Origin: Macrotis lagotis
Lineage: Eukaryota > Chordata > Mammalia > Peramelemorphia > Peramelidae
Direction of reading: 5' to 3'
Length of the DNA: 64,000 bases
Assembly: GCF_037893015.1 (NCBI RefSeq)
Contig: NC_133661.1
Coordinates: 186,436,703-186,500,702, forward strand
The notes beneath the pieces were generated by a model that saw nothing but the letters and a program-made list of their open reading frames with translations, had not been told where the DNA came from and made no database searches. Made by a program: the position numbers and the translations under genes. Below, piece after piece: positions 1-11,414 of this stretch. How positions within the stretch are numbered: the stretch's first letter is position 1; every line of letters starts with the position of its first letter.

Positions 1-418
1 TTTCCCGCTTGGAGAGTGGAAGAGGCATAGATTTTATTCACAGCTATATCCTTGAACTGACTTCTAAGCAAATGAGATAGGGAAAGGATACTTAGGGAGA
101 CCCCAAACTATCATCCAGCAGAGAAATCTTCATCCTTCAGAAGTAGACTGAGACTCTATATATTCATCACCCTGATTTTTAGAATCTTCTTAATGTACCA
201 TTTGTGTGTCCCTCACAAGACTACACTTTTTTTGGTGGGGGAGATAGATAGTACTCTTTATCATAATCCTTCAGAGTTATTCTGGGTCACAGAAATGCTG
301 AGAAAAGGTGATGTTGATGATGATGTTTATCCCTGGCTTTAAAAGAAGACCCTAATATCAGGGGAGGTGATTCTATGACAAATACATGAATTGGATTTGA
401 GTGAGGGGGTGCTGTGCT

Positions 419-636
419 AAGTCATCAACCTCACTTTCTCCTCCAGAGCCATCTGAGTCTAGTGGTCACATATGAATCAGGATGACTGGAGTTAGCCCAG
501 GATGCCAGGCAATCAAGTTTAAATGACTTGTCCAAGGTTACACAGCTAGTGTCAATTGTTTGAGGTTGGATTAGAATTTTCCATCCTCTTGATTCGAAGG
601 TCATTTCTCTATCCACTCCACCACCTAGCTGCTTCT
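419..636 (-). mobile_element. tRNA-derived SINE (second family), minus strand
   Basis: On the minus strand this begins with a tRNA-like head (GCTAGGTGGTGGAGTGGATA), continues through the CORE-type stretch (ACACAGCTAG on the plus strand), and ends in the GGAGGAGAAAGTGAGGTTGA tail. The same tail is seen in the copy at the right edge of the window (63785-64000). It interrupts the L1 3' region. Confidence 0.8.
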
Positions 637-2150
637 CTGAAAAAGGTAAGTCATTCACAGCTGATCATCATGCAATATTGCTATTACTTTGTATATAGTA
701 CATTTGCATCTACTCATAAAAGTTTTTTTTGAACTGAGAACATCCTATTCATCATTTCCCATAATAGAATAGCATTTCATCTCAATCACATACCACCATT
801 TGTTCATTCATTCCCTAGGAGATAGACATCCCCTCAGTCTTCAACTCCCTGTCACCAGAAAAAATCTGCTATAAATACCTATAATGTTCTTTTCTTCTTG
901 TATTTCATCTGTTCTGGAATATAGACCTAATAGAAGTGGCACTGCTAGGTCAAAGGGTAGGCATAGTTTTATAGCCCTTAGGGAATAGTTCCAAATTGCT
1001 CTACAGAATTGTTGAATCATTTCATAACTCTTCAATGCAACAATGTTTCAATTTCCTCATATCCATTCTAGTATTTGTCATTTCTTTTTGTCCCTTCAGT
1101 CAATCCAATGGGTATAAGGTAGTACCTCAGAATTATTCCAATCTGCATTTCTTCTATCAATAGTGAGTTAGGACATTTTAAAAAAATGATTGAAATAGAT
1201 TGCACTGATAACTATTTTCTCCATTCTTATCCTCTCCTTTTGGATCACTTCCCCACCCCATCTGACCCAGTCTGGTTTTTAAGATGTTTTTTTCTTCAGT
1301 ATTTTTTTGTATCTCTTTCACCAAGCTGCTGACTTGGATTTCATGAATTTTCTGCATCATTCATTTCTGTTATAGATTGTACTGGAAACTTCTCATGTCT
1401 CTTGATCAATTGGGGAATGACTTTTATTTTTTGTAAATTTGACTCAATTCTCTATGTTTGAGAAATGAAGTCTTTATCAGAGAAACTTGTTTCAATATTT
1501 TCCCCCATAGTTACTTTTGATAACTGTATTTCCCTCCATTCTATTCCCCACCCTCATTTAGTCTATTCTTTCTCTCCTTTCATCCTATCCTTCCTCAAAG
1601 GTGTTTTGCATCTGACTACTCCCTCCCACAATCTTCCCTTCCTCCTGTCATCTATCCGCACCCCCATCCCCTTTCTCTGTCCCTTTTTTCTCCTACTTTC
1701 TTCTAGGGTAAGACAGATTTCTATATCCAATTGAGTGTGAATGTTATTCCCTTTCTGGGTCAATTTCAGTGAGAGTAAGACTCATTTATTCCCCCCCTCC
1801 TCTTCCTCCTCTACCACTCCACTACAAAAACTTTTTGTTTCTTTTATGTGAAATAACTTACTCTATTCTACCTCTCCTTTCTCTTTCTCCTAGTACATCC
1901 CCCCCTCACCCATTAATGGCATCTTTTTACTATATTATACCTTCAAATTCAACTCCCACATGTTCTGTCTAACTGCCTTAATAAATGAGAAAGTTCACAT
2001 GAGTTATCAGTATCATCTTCCCATGCAGGAATATAAGCAGTTCAACTGTTCCTCATGATCTGCCTTTCCTGTTTACCTTTTTAATGCTTGAAGTCTGATA
2101 GTCCCCTATTTCATTGTGCATTCATCTTTTCCCCTGAAAAAGTATATTCA

Positions 2151-2302
2151 GGGGCATCTAGGTGGTACAGTGGCTAGAATATCAATTGTGGAGTGAGAAG
2201 GACCTGAGTTCAAATGCAGCCTCAGACACAATAATTACCTAGGTATGTGACCTTGGGCAAGTCATTTAATCCCATTGCCTTGCCAAAAACAAACAAACAA
2301 AA
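2151..2302 (+). mobile_element. tRNA-derived marsupial SINE
   Basis: Plus-strand copy with head GGGGCATCTAGGTGGTACAG, the ACCTGAGTTCAAAT box-B-like motif and an A-rich tail. It lies inside the minus-strand L1. It is more diverged than the copies at 20-41 kb. Confidence 0.85.
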
Positions 2303-4270
2303 AGTGTATGTTCAGTTTTTCTGGGTAGTTGATTCTTGGTTGTAATCCAAATTCTTTTGCCTTCCAGAATATCATATTCCAAACCCTATGATCCTTTAAT
2401 GTAGAAGTTGCTAAATCTCAACTGTGACTCCATGGTATTTGAATGGTTTCTTTCTGGATGTTTGCAATATTTTCTCCTTGACTTGGGAGTTCTGAAATTT
2501 GGTCATAATTTTCCTGGGCAGTTTTCATTTTGGGCAGTTTTTCATTCCTGAGCATTTTTCATTTCATATTATATATTCCTATACATTTTTATGGACATGG
2601 AACAACTACAGTCTGAATTTGATATCCTAATTGGTGTATTTCTCTCCATTTTATTCCCTTACCCTCATTTATTCTATTCTTTTTCTCCTTCTAGGAGGTG
2701 ATTGGTAGATTCTCTCAGTTTCTATTTTATCCTCTGCTTCTTGGATATCAGAGCAATTTTCTTTAATAATTTCTTGAAAAATAACATCTAGGTTCTTTTT
2801 TTTTGGTCATGGTTTACAGGAAGTCCAGTGCTTTTAAAATTATCTCTCCTGAATCTGTTTTCCAGGTCAATTGTTTTTCCAATGAGACATTTCACATTTT
2901 CTTTAAGTTTTTCATTTTTTGGTTTCGTTTTATTATTTCTTGATTTCTCACAAAGTCATCAGCTTATCTTTGCTCCTTTCTATATTTTAAGGAATTCTTT
3001 TCTTCAAAGTCCTACCTCCTTTTCCATTTGGTCAATTCTGCTTTTTAAGGCATTCTTCTCCTCATTCTATTCTCCTCATTTCTATCCTCTACCTTTGGAT
3101 CATTTTTTCCCATCTAACCCAGTCTGGGTTTTAAGATTTTTAAGATTTTAAGATTTTTTTTTCTTCAGTATTTTTTTGAATCTCTTTCACCCAGCTGCTG
3201 ACTCAGATTTCATGATTTTCCTGCATCACTCATTTCTCTTCCCATTTTTTCCCCTTACTTGATTTTCAAAATCTTTTCTGAGCTCTTTCATAGCCTGAAA
3301 TCAATTCATATTTTTCTTGGAGACTTTAGATACACAAGCATTGACTTTGTTATCTTCTTCTGAATGTGTATTTTGATCTTCCATATGACCAAAGTAATTT
3401 TCTATGATTAGATTTTTTTTCTTCTGTTATTTATTCATTTCCCTGGTTTTTGACTTGATTTTAACTCTTTGCTAAAGTGGAATTCTGCTTCCAGGATGGA
3501 GAACACACTGTCCCAAATTTGTGAAGGCTTTCACAGTTGTTTTCAGAGATGCCCCCTCCCCCCTGCCCCAGCCAGGACCTGCAAGTATTCAGTTCCTCCA
3601 AGATCTTAAGAGAGGCCATGGACTGTGATCTGATCTGTGGATGACTACAAACTCTCCCCTCTGCCCTAGAATTGTAAGGAGAATCCCCATTCTGCTAAGC
3701 CAGCAAGTTCTATTGTGCTTCTGGGGGCACCAGAATATAACACAAATCTGAATATGGACAAAGCAACAGAGTCCTGCCTCAGTGATAGCAAAGAAACCCC
3801 TGTAATCTCCCCCAAACCCATACTATTTGTGGGCTGAGAGTTCCAAAAAGTGGTTCACAAGACCTGTACTTGATCCACCAGGATTGGTTCTGTGCTGCTG
3901 AGGCCTACACTGGACTGTGCTTCTCCCTCACCCCAGTACAGCAGAGTTTTCCTGCTGACCTGTCAAGTTGTCCTTGGCAATCCCTGTGCTGAGAAGTCCA
4001 GAAAATGCCATGGCTGCCACAGATTCAGGCATTCTGTGGTCTGTTCCTGGATGACTGGGGCTGGCTCACTCCAGGATGTACTGTAGGTTCTTTCTAATCC
4101 TAGAGCAGCAGACTCTTCCCTCAAATCTTCCAAGTTATCTTGAGATGGAAAATTGTTTCACTCAGAAACAATTTTTGTGTGTTCTGCCACTCTAGAATTT
4201 GGTTAGAGACATTATTTAAAAGTATTTAAAGTGGTTTGGGGGGAGGGGAAGGATCCAAGACTAACAATTT

Positions 4271-5616
4271 ATTCAGAGCTGAGGGCCCAGCATGGGAGCT
4301 CACCTGCTTGTGATGAAGTTGTATGGTAAATGACATGATAATAGCCTTGGTGGACCAATTAGGATATCAAGTTCAGACATGTCCATAAAAAAATGGGTAG
4401 GAATATATCCCTGTCTACATTCTAAGTTAAGAGGGTACACTGGAAGGAAGGACTACATTTCCCCTGAGTCTCTGAGCTTCAATGATAGGCTTAGATGAAA
4501 TCCTGAGAAATTCCCATTTTTGAAACAGTGTGAATGTGCAATGGATCATGTAATAAATGATTAGCTTTCATTTTTATATTAGTTAAGAGAAAATGAGGAA
4601 AGGAGTCTATATCTTACAGAGAAACAGCTAGGGAGGATGAAGAAAAAACTATAAAGTGGATAAAGGTATAATCAGAGGCCATGAAATGGGGAATGTAGAG
4701 TTACAAGGTAAAGAACAGACTAGTTTACAGGATTTAAATTAAGCTAATTCATATCTAACTGAACAAAAAGAATCCCTCTCTATAGAGAAGTAGATATGCT
4801 TGCAACAGAAAAGCGAGAGACCATAGAATTTGAATGTTGGGTGAATTAATGAATAAACTATTGTCAGTGTAGGTTTCAGATTCACATATCTGTGTTATAC
4901 CTCTCAATGGACTGGTTATCAAATTATGGGAAGGGAAAGTTTGATAAGGTATTGAGACCTTTGACCTCTGCAATACCCAGCCAACTGGGGATATGGGAGG
5001 GACTTGTGTTTCTAGACAGGAGATAAAAGGCTATGATTTTGTGCCCTAGGTGTGCCCATTTCTTTTCAGAAAACCAGTTCTTAAGAATGTTTCAATTAAG
5101 AATTCTCTTTGCCTCACTAATGGTTGTTCTGAGGTCTTGGTAAGTCCTTGTTTTTTACAGGGCAATATATATCAGGACACAAAAAAAAGGCAGAAAAGAA
5201 GAACCATGGGGAGAAACCCCTTCAGTCTGGTTATTTGTTACACTGGAAGTATAAACTGTTAACCATAATTTTCTTAGGCTAAAAATGAAATAACAAAGTT
5301 AGTTTTATAAAAGAAGATTTATTCTCTAGAGGGATGAAGGATCAGGGCTTGAGAGTTTTAGGATACTTTGGAGTTAGTACATGTAGATAAATGAAATCAA
5401 ACAGGTGAGGGGGAGTTAGGAGATGTGGGTGCTCTTAACTATTTTTATTTAGGCTTTACCTCCAGATTTGTCATCCTACAATTAGTTCTCTACTTCATTT
5501 TTGTCTTCCCTGTAAATGATAGTTCTTGGTCCATATATATTATTTAACACTATTATTCCCATATAATTTCTTTTATCCCACCCCCCAACCCAATGACACT
5601 TCTTACCTGCCATAAT
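4271..5616. other. Non-coding stretch upstream of the first TEP1-like exon
   Basis: No gene recognised. The upstream TEP1 exons that should encode the TROVE, vWA-like and early DUF4062 parts are not found here or further left. A few short open frames have no recognisable content. Confidence 0.5.

Positions 5617-5714
<98 letters not shown>
5617..5714. repeat. Compound microsatellite (TCTG)n then (TC)n
   Basis: About 48 bases of TCTG/TGTC units run straight into about 45 bases of TC, ending a few bases before the AG acceptor of TEP1 exon A. The array therefore replaces or extends that exon's polypyrimidine tract. Confidence 0.97.
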
Positions 5715-5715
<1 letters not shown>

Positions 5716-5719
5716 GTAG

Positions 5720-5858
5720 ACAACTGAACTGTGTTTACGGGAGGTGGAAAATTCACAATTCTTTGTGGCAATCCTGGGCTCTCACTATGGCTATATTCCT
5801 CCCAACTGCAACCTCCCTGACCATCCACACTTTCATTGGGTGAGGCAGCTGGAGGAAG
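5720..5858 (+). pseudogene. TEP1: TEP1 exon A
   Basis: 139 nt, acceptor CTGTAG and donor GTAAGG. The open frame includes [20 protein letters not shown] and [10 protein letters not shown], diagnostic of TEP1. It ends with one extra base (phase 1), which does not match the phase of exon B. Confidence 0.9.
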
Positions 5859-5924
5859 GTAAGGGCATGTGGTAGGAATCAAAACATGGGGTCTGGGGCA
5901 GGGAGGAGGGGTCAGATCTTTTTG

Positions 5925-6125
5925 GATTCATCATTTTACAGATTGAGAGCTAGAATGCACCACAAAGGTCCAATTCCCTCATTTTTACAAATGAGAAAAA
6001 CAAAGATAAGATGAAATAAGCGACTTGACTCAGATTATTCAGGTTATAAGTCTGAATTTGAATCTAGGTCTTCTGATTTTGAGACTTAGAACTCTGCTAT
6101 TATGGTATATTTCCTCTCCTGAGGA
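5925..6125 (-). mobile_element. MIR-type ancient SINE
   Basis: The minus strand shows the eroded MIR pattern: a stretch like TTTACAAATGAGAAAAACAA on the plus strand, then a degraded tRNA-like head. It lies in the intron between exons A and B. Boundaries approximate. Confidence 0.55.
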
Positions 6126-6382
6126 TTTTTAGATAGGTGACAAGAAGCTAAGACTAGGATAAAGAACATATTTGAAAAGGGAGGAACATGTTAGAATGAA
6201 GGTTTCCAAATTGGCGGAACAAGGTTGGATTAAATAGGGAGGGTCTATTGGCTGTTTTATGCCCTTAGTTTCTATAAAGGAAGATTAATAAACAGATATG
6301 AGAATGGCCTAGATTCTTAAGAAGTCCTCAAGATGAGAAGTCATCCACTGAACCAGAATGAAATCTTCTTTTCATCTCCCAG

Positions 6383-6507
6383 TCAAAGAATTATACATTT
6401 GACCATTCTGTGACTGAAATAGAAGTGATGCAATTTTTGAACAGAGGTTCCCATCTCCAATGTTTCTCTTCAGCTCTCATCTACCTGCGCCACTCCAGCT
6501 TCCTCAG
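6383..6507 (+). pseudogene. TEP1: TEP1 exon B
   Basis: 125 nt after a TCTCCCAG acceptor. The conserved frame contains HSVTEIEVMQFLNR and SALIYLRHSSF. Joined strictly to exon A this frame is lost, and the joined frame meets a TGA within seven codons. The donor is the weak GTACCT. Confidence 0.85.
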
Positions 6508-6832
6508 GTACCTTGTATGCTTTCCACAGAATTCAACTTCACAGAAATTCTAAGTCTTGTTCTTTGGGCCCTATCCTTTCCCTCCCTTCCTTGAGTACTG
6601 GACCCTATTCCCTCCTAAAATTCCATAGCCTTCCTGACTGTGAGGTTGGAATAAAGAATAAAAGTATAGAAAGAGGCCATGACTTTTTTGTGTCAGACCA
6701 GGATAGCCTTGGATTAGTAGACAGCATATTTCAAAGCATAGTGGCATTCTGTGGGATCTCCATCTCTCTGGTGAGCAGTTGCATTCTACTCTTACATTTT
6801 TATGATGGGACATGGTTGTTCTGGTTGTTCAG

Positions 6833-6947
6833 CTCTGTGCCAGAAGAGTGGAAAACTGATTTTGCCTCTGAGTCAGATGAGGGTGTATAGTGAATTGCAG
6901 AACTGAAGAGCTACTTAGACAAACAGGGAGGGTGTCACCTGCTACAG
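6833..6947 (+). pseudogene. TEP1: TEP1 exon C with tandem stop codons
   Basis: Joins exon B in frame to give SVPEEWKTDFASESDEGV. TAG (6888-6890) and TGA (6891-6893) follow where human TEP1 has Cys-Arg, and the conserved ELKSYL then resumes in the same frame. The donor GTAAGA is intact. This is the clearest inactivating lesion in part 1. Confidence 0.9.
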
Positions 6948-7069
6948 GTAAGATGGAAAAGGCTGTACCTTTTCTGGATTGATGGTAAGGAATGGGGAAG
7001 ACTTGCTGTGTGGGTGGCATGGAAGAAGGTTGGGGATTGGGCTCTGAGTGATGGTCCTTCTCCCTCTAG

Positions 7070-7187
7070 GTACTCTTGTACTTGGGGTGGCATGATTGCA
7101 GGCTGGCCATATTTGAAGGACCTAGAAGAGTTTGGGCAGATGGTGTTAGAGCATGTGTGGGAGCTATTCCAGAGCTTCTATTTACAG
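7070..7187 (+). pseudogene. TEP1: TEP1 exon D
   Basis: 118 nt, acceptor CTCTAG and donor GTCAGT. Open, with [13 protein letters not shown] and [13 protein letters not shown]. Its phases do not match the neighbouring exons as read, which suggests small indels near the exon C end and exon E start. Confidence 0.88.
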
Positions 7188-7377
7188 GTCAGTGCTGCTT
7201 ACTGGAAGGAGGCTGGTAGGTAAAATTGAGAGAACAAACAGTATAAACATGGGGGTATTGGAGAGATTTATAGCAGGTTGGTTGAAGCAGGGGATCCATG
7301 GGGCGGATGCCAGACTCTAGGGATGGAAGACAGCTATGCTCTTCACCCTGACATTCTCTTCTCCATGTGCATCCTAG

Positions 7378-7570
7378 ACAGAGTCAGTCCTGGGAGAGTT
7401 AATCCACTTCAGATGATGACACTGCGCAGTCAGGCTTTCAGTAGCTTCAGTGTCCACCCAGCTCAGCCTGGCTCAGTCTCCTGATGGACACTGTCCAGCT
7501 TCTATGGCAATGCATCAGTAGTCTGTGCCTAGTGACTGGGGAGCCTGGACAGGGCAAGACAGCTTCCCTG
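7378..7570 (+). pseudogene. TEP1: TEP1 exon E with Walker A and two stops
   Basis: The conserved frame carries a TAA (7400-7402), then a DDD run, then TAG (7442-7444) replacing one Gln of the FQQLQ motif. It continues to SLCLVTGEPGQGKT, a complete P-loop at 7538-7561. The donor is the weak GTACAG. Confidence 0.88.
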
Positions 7571-7698
7571 GTACAGACAGGGTTGAGGATGGGTAGAAGG
7601 AGGGTGAAGGGAATTATATTCTCTGGGGCAAGAGAATGGAAGAAAGCAAGAATCTTGAAGACAAGTTTTTGGCTACAACTTCTCTCCTGCCTTGACAG

Positions 7699-7856
7699 TC
7701 ATCCCTAGTATCACCCTTACAGGCTCCTTGTAAGGTCACCATGGGCTCCCAAATGTTCTTCCACTTTATTGGAGCCCATCCTGATCAATGCGCCATCCTC
7801 ACCTTGCTCAGGCACCATCAGCTTCAGTGTCTCAGGCCTTTCTCAACTACCCACCA
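7699..7856 (+). pseudogene. TEP1: TEP1 exon F
   Basis: 158 nt after a TTGACAG acceptor and before GTAAGC. Open frame with MFFHFIGAHPDQ and LTLLR, matching the segment just after the P-loop. It joins exon E (phase 0) and exon G (phase 2) without a frame break. Confidence 0.85.
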
Positions 7857-7904
7857 GTAAGCATCCCTCTTAGGCTTTTTTCCACCCTCTTGCAGTAAAG
7901 GGTT

Positions 7905-8070
7905 ACAATCTGAGAGCTAAAGAGAACTTTGGAAGTCATTCAACATCTACATTTTCATGATGTAGATGAGGAAACTGAGATCTCAAGTTGCTAAGTGACA
8001 TGCTTCAGGTAGTTAGTGTCATCACTGGGAATTGAACTCAGGTTCAGAATTGTTTCCCCTCCAGATTGGA
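7905..8070 (-). mobile_element. MIR-type ancient SINE fragment
   Basis: Contains the eroded GATGAGGAAACTGAG motif and GAATTGAACTCAGGTT, as expected of a MIR-related element on the minus strand. It is followed directly by the (TC)n tract. Confidence 0.6.
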
Positions 8071-8072
8071 GG

Positions 8073-8130
<58 letters not shown>
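8073..8130. repeat. (TC)n microsatellite
   Basis: About 29 uninterrupted TC units, 46 bases upstream of the exon G acceptor. This is the second TC array close to a TEP1 3' splice site. Confidence 0.98.
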
Positions 8131-8132
<2 letters not shown>

Positions 8133-8176
8133 CACTACACTCAGTTGTCCCTGATATCTTCTCTCTCCACATGCAG

Positions 8177-8330
8177 GGGACTGGTGTGGGAGCTACAGAC
8201 CCTACTTCCCAAATCTGCTCACTCCCTATGCTCTGGCCAGACTCTAGTGCTGGTCATTGATGGTGTTGACCAGCTAGGAGAACAAAGTGGTCAACTGATC
8301 TTAGATTGGATCCCAAAGACCCTGTCTCAA
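8177..8330 (+). pseudogene. TEP1: TEP1 exon G with Walker B
   Basis: 154 nt after an ATGCAG acceptor. Fully open: GLVWELQTLLPKSAHSL, then TLVLVIDGVDQL (Walker B-like) and ILDWIPKTL. In frame with exons F and H; donor GTATGT. Confidence 0.92.
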
Positions 8331-8452
8331 GTATGTACTAGGGGACAGGGAAGTTAACAGATGAAATATGTAGAGGAGTTTGGGAAAGATTTTGAATGGT
8401 TATGGCATGCAAGGACCATCTACCACCTCACTTTTTCTCTCATCTCCAAAAG

Positions 8453-8632
8453 AAAGTACACCTAATCATCAGTATGTCAGCAAACACAGGGTTGTGGAAT
8501 ATGCTTCAACATCATCAAAATGCTCACGTGGTGGCCCTAAAACCTCTGGAACTAATAGCACAAGCCCAGTTGGTGTGGCAGGAGCTGGACCTGTACAGAA
8601 AGTGGCCAGAGGAGACACCTCTCAACAATCAG
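8453..8632 (+). pseudogene. TEP1: TEP1 exon H
   Basis: 180 nt, exactly 60 codons, no stop. It contains VHLIISMSANTGL, NAHVVALKPLE and QLVWQELDLY and ends LNNQ. Acceptor CCAAAAG (poor tract); donor GTTGGT is weak. The solo LTR begins 75 bases after the donor. Confidence 0.92.
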
Positions 8633-8707
8633 GTTGGTAGCAAGGAGGCCTTAGAATGATGGGATGAGTACAAAGTTTAAGAGTGAGGTCATTTTGAGGA
8701 CCAGAAC

Positions 8708-9766
8708 TGTTAGGAGCCAGGGTCTCTAAGCTGTTTGACACAGTCGCAGCAAGAAGACTCAAGGCAGCCACACCGCTTGATGGAACAACATTTCCTTCAT
8801 ATATATATATGGATTCCATGTATGCCCATATTTATAGGTCTATTATTGATTGCAAAACTTACTCGTCCTAATAGTGGAATGACTATAAAGGAAGGATTTC
8901 AGAGAAATTCCTTGAATAAAACAGATTGTGAACTCTGTCCAAATTTAACAAGATTGGCTCTCCCTGAGACGTACAAAAGGCTTCAACATTATGAAATCTT
9001 TGGAAAATACAGCACTGGGAGTTCCAGGGAGACATCAGAATATACACAGGGAAAACAGATACAAGATGGGTCAGATAGAATTCCAGGGAAATTAACAGTT
9101 TTGCCCCCCTTATCATATGCAGGAATATAAGATAAAGATGGTGAGAGAATAGCTAGTATAGGTGACCAATATGTGAACTCTAACAGCCTTAGTTTATTGG
9201 GAAAGAATAAAAAGTCATAGAAACCATAGCATCTAACAATGGCTGAAAGGAAAATTGGTTATTGAAGGAGTCAACGGACGAGTGGACAAACATAACTACC
9301 CTCACTATAGGTTGTCAAGGGAGCATATTGAAAAACATTACATATGTGGCACAAAAACATAAAAGCATTCCATTAAACAAATTATATCAAAGATTATTAT
9401 CAGGAAATTTCTGTTTAATTAATAACTTTACTATGCAGCAACAAACTAGGCAACAGGCAGGTTGAGGTCATCACGGTCTGAGCAGGGACAAGAAAATTAA
9501 CTACATGATTGATAATCATACTTGTAACCACTACATGATTGGACTCATAACTATATGATTAATGATGAAAATTGTACACTTTTGTAACCAAGGAAATGAT
9601 TTTAGTTTGCTTGTTTGATGTGATTCTGAGACTATAAAAATAAATCTAAGCAGCTGACAGTCAGTCAAACTGCTCCTGCCTTTACCCACTTGTTGACTCA
9701 ACTCATTTCGCTGACTCTATCCCTCCTGTTAGGTTCCAAGGACCCAGCAGAGGCTGGACCCCCGCA
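8708..9766 (+). mobile_element. Solo endogenous retrovirus LTR (ERVK/class II-like)
   Basis: 1059 bp beginning TGTTAGG and ending CCGCA, flanked by a perfect 6-bp direct repeat CAGAAC at 8702-8707 and 9767-9772. A TATA-like CTATAAAAATAAA lies at about 9632 and is followed by a short R/U5-like segment. No internal gag, pol or env sequence follows, so this is a solo LTR left by LTR-LTR recombination. A 6-bp duplication and an LTR of about 1 kb suit class II (ERVK-like) elements, but the family is inferred. A 131-codon open frame (8735-9130) has no recognisable content. Confidence 0.85.
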
Positions 9767-9772
9767 CAGAAC

Positions 9773-11414
9773 TACACTGACCTTTTTTTAGGAATCTAGG
9801 TCTAAAGAAGGGTTATTTTTAGATAGTGTGAAATCTTTGAAAAGGAAGAAAATTGAACACATTCTTCTATCCATATTATTGTCTACAATTTTATAGCAAT
9901 TTCTTTCTAAATACATAATTTTGTGATAAACTAATCATCCTGTCCCCGAAAAGAAAGAAATTAGAAATATTAAAGACTTACATTTCCAAATATAATTTAA
10001 AGATGGATATTCTTTGTAACCAGCAGTGGTCTTGGGAGACGCATTGATAGGATCAGTCTCCTGCAATTCTTCTGGGTTTTTTCCTTTGTGAAGTACAGAG
10101 GTTTACTGTCCCTGAGAGTGGAGGGCCCCAAGATGCTCATTTGTGTTGCAGTACCAAAGAGGATTTCCCTTTTTGTACTCAAAGGGTTCAATCTGTGCTG
10201 TGTCAGTGAAGGTTCAGTTTTTGAGTTCTTTAATATTCAGGGGCAGTAATTGGCTATATGGGAATAACAGACATTAAAAGTCTCATCTTAATTCTTCTCA
10301 GCATATGACCTAGAGTGTTACAAAGAAACTGCTTCAGTAGGAATGAGATAAGCATTGCCCTAATGTTGAGAAACATCATTTTCAAAGTAGAAATTTAAAA
10401 AAATTAGCAGGCAAAAAGTTGTATAGATAAGCAGGAGAATAAACCATTAGTATGAACTCCTAACACATTGCCTTCATGGGCTTTCTTTCAAAATAACACT
10501 GATTGCTACCCAGGGAAATAATCTGGAGTAAGGCATGTTCTTTGGTGAAAGTCAGTTGGTCAATAAGCATTTATGAAGCAACTACTATGAGCCAGGCACT
10601 CAATCAATAAACCTATATTAAATGCCTTCTGTATTAAATTCCTAGGCTCTATGTAAAACCCTAAGAATACAAAGAAAAGCAAAAGACCAACTCTACCCTC
10701 AAGGTTCTTCCAGTCTAGTGGGGGACACAACTTATAAACAATTTTGTATCAGCCAGCTAGAGAAAGGAGACATTGATTCAAAGGAAAGGCATCAGCATGA
10801 ACAGGAACCAGAAAAGACTTCTTATAGAAGGTAGGATTTTAGCTGGGCCTTGAAGGAAGTTTGTGAAGGAAGGGGCTACAGTTTTTTTTCCATCATGCAC
10901 ATTTAGTCAGTAGTATCAGTTCATTTAAAAAGATAGCATTTGTAAAGATAGCATTTGTAGTTTTAGAAACCCTAAATTGCAAACCTAAGGGGAAGGAGTA
11001 TGATCATGCCAAGTCAAAAATGATGGTGTGTATCTCCTAGATCCTAATGCAAGGACAAGAGCTCCTTCAGCTCAATTGCTTTATCTCAGGTTTTCAGGGG
11101 AAAAAGGAATTTCATTTTATTCTTTTCTGAGCAATTCTGAGCAAAGGAACATAATGCCTCAACTACTATGTTCCTTTGTCCAATGGGCAAGATTTTCAGG
11201 TCATAGAGACTTCTGTGACATGGCAGTGAGATAGTCCCATTGTTTAAGACCCTGAAAGCAGGAACTGAAGGGAAAGATCTCTCTTTGGGGGGGGGGGGGG
11301 GGGGAGTGTCCTGCATTGTGGTGGAAGGGATGTGGGAAGAACCAAGTTTAGGTTAAAAGGAAGAGACAGAGGTCTTAGTCCTTCCTCCTCACGATGTCTC
11401 TCACATGTCTTTAG
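9773..11414. other. Intron H-I remainder
   Basis: No gene recognised. An ancient interspersed repeat with the TATGAGCCAGGCACT motif occupies about 10555-10870. A minus-strand open frame of 64 codons (9997-10191) is unassigned. The rest is low-complexity or unremarkable. Confidence 0.5.
11287..11304. repeat. G18 homopolymer
   Basis: Eighteen uninterrupted G residues about 110 bases upstream of exon I, in otherwise AT-rich DNA. Confidence 0.98.

Larger units (their letters stand above)
210..4270 (-). mobile_element. Marsupial L1 LINE, internally deleted and rearranged
   Basis: Read on the minus strand, 4270 to about 3480 resembles an L1 5' UTR. About 3470-2310 resembles the ORF1 region and 2140-1440 the inter-ORF or linker region. 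The stretch 1180-660 plus 300-210 matches the ORF2 C-terminus and 3' UTR also seen in the copy at 31680-32350. Most of ORF2, including the reverse transcriptase, is missing. SINEs interrupt it at 419-636 and 2151-2302. Short segments occur twice at positions that do not fit a simple L1 order (see findings). No coding capacity remains. Subfamily not assigned; boundaries approximate. Confidence 0.75.

Noticed and set aside
5553..5882. 109-codon minus-strand open frame
   Set aside because: Its middle is Arg-Glu and Thr-Asp-Arg-Gln repeats from the microsatellite, and it overlaps TEP1 exon A on the other strand.
6513..6890. 125-codon open frame as an independent gene
   Set aside because: Only its last part (exon C) is meaningful; the rest is intron sequence read through by chance.
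8735..9130. 131-codon open frame inside the solo LTR as a viral gene
   Set aside because: It lies wholly inside a non-coding LTR, has no recognisable domain, and contains a microsatellite-like TATATA stretch; chance open frame.
9997..10191. Minus-strand open frame as an exon of a neighbouring gene
   Set aside because: No convincing splice sites at both ends and no recognised family; another frame looked protein-like but has an internal stop.
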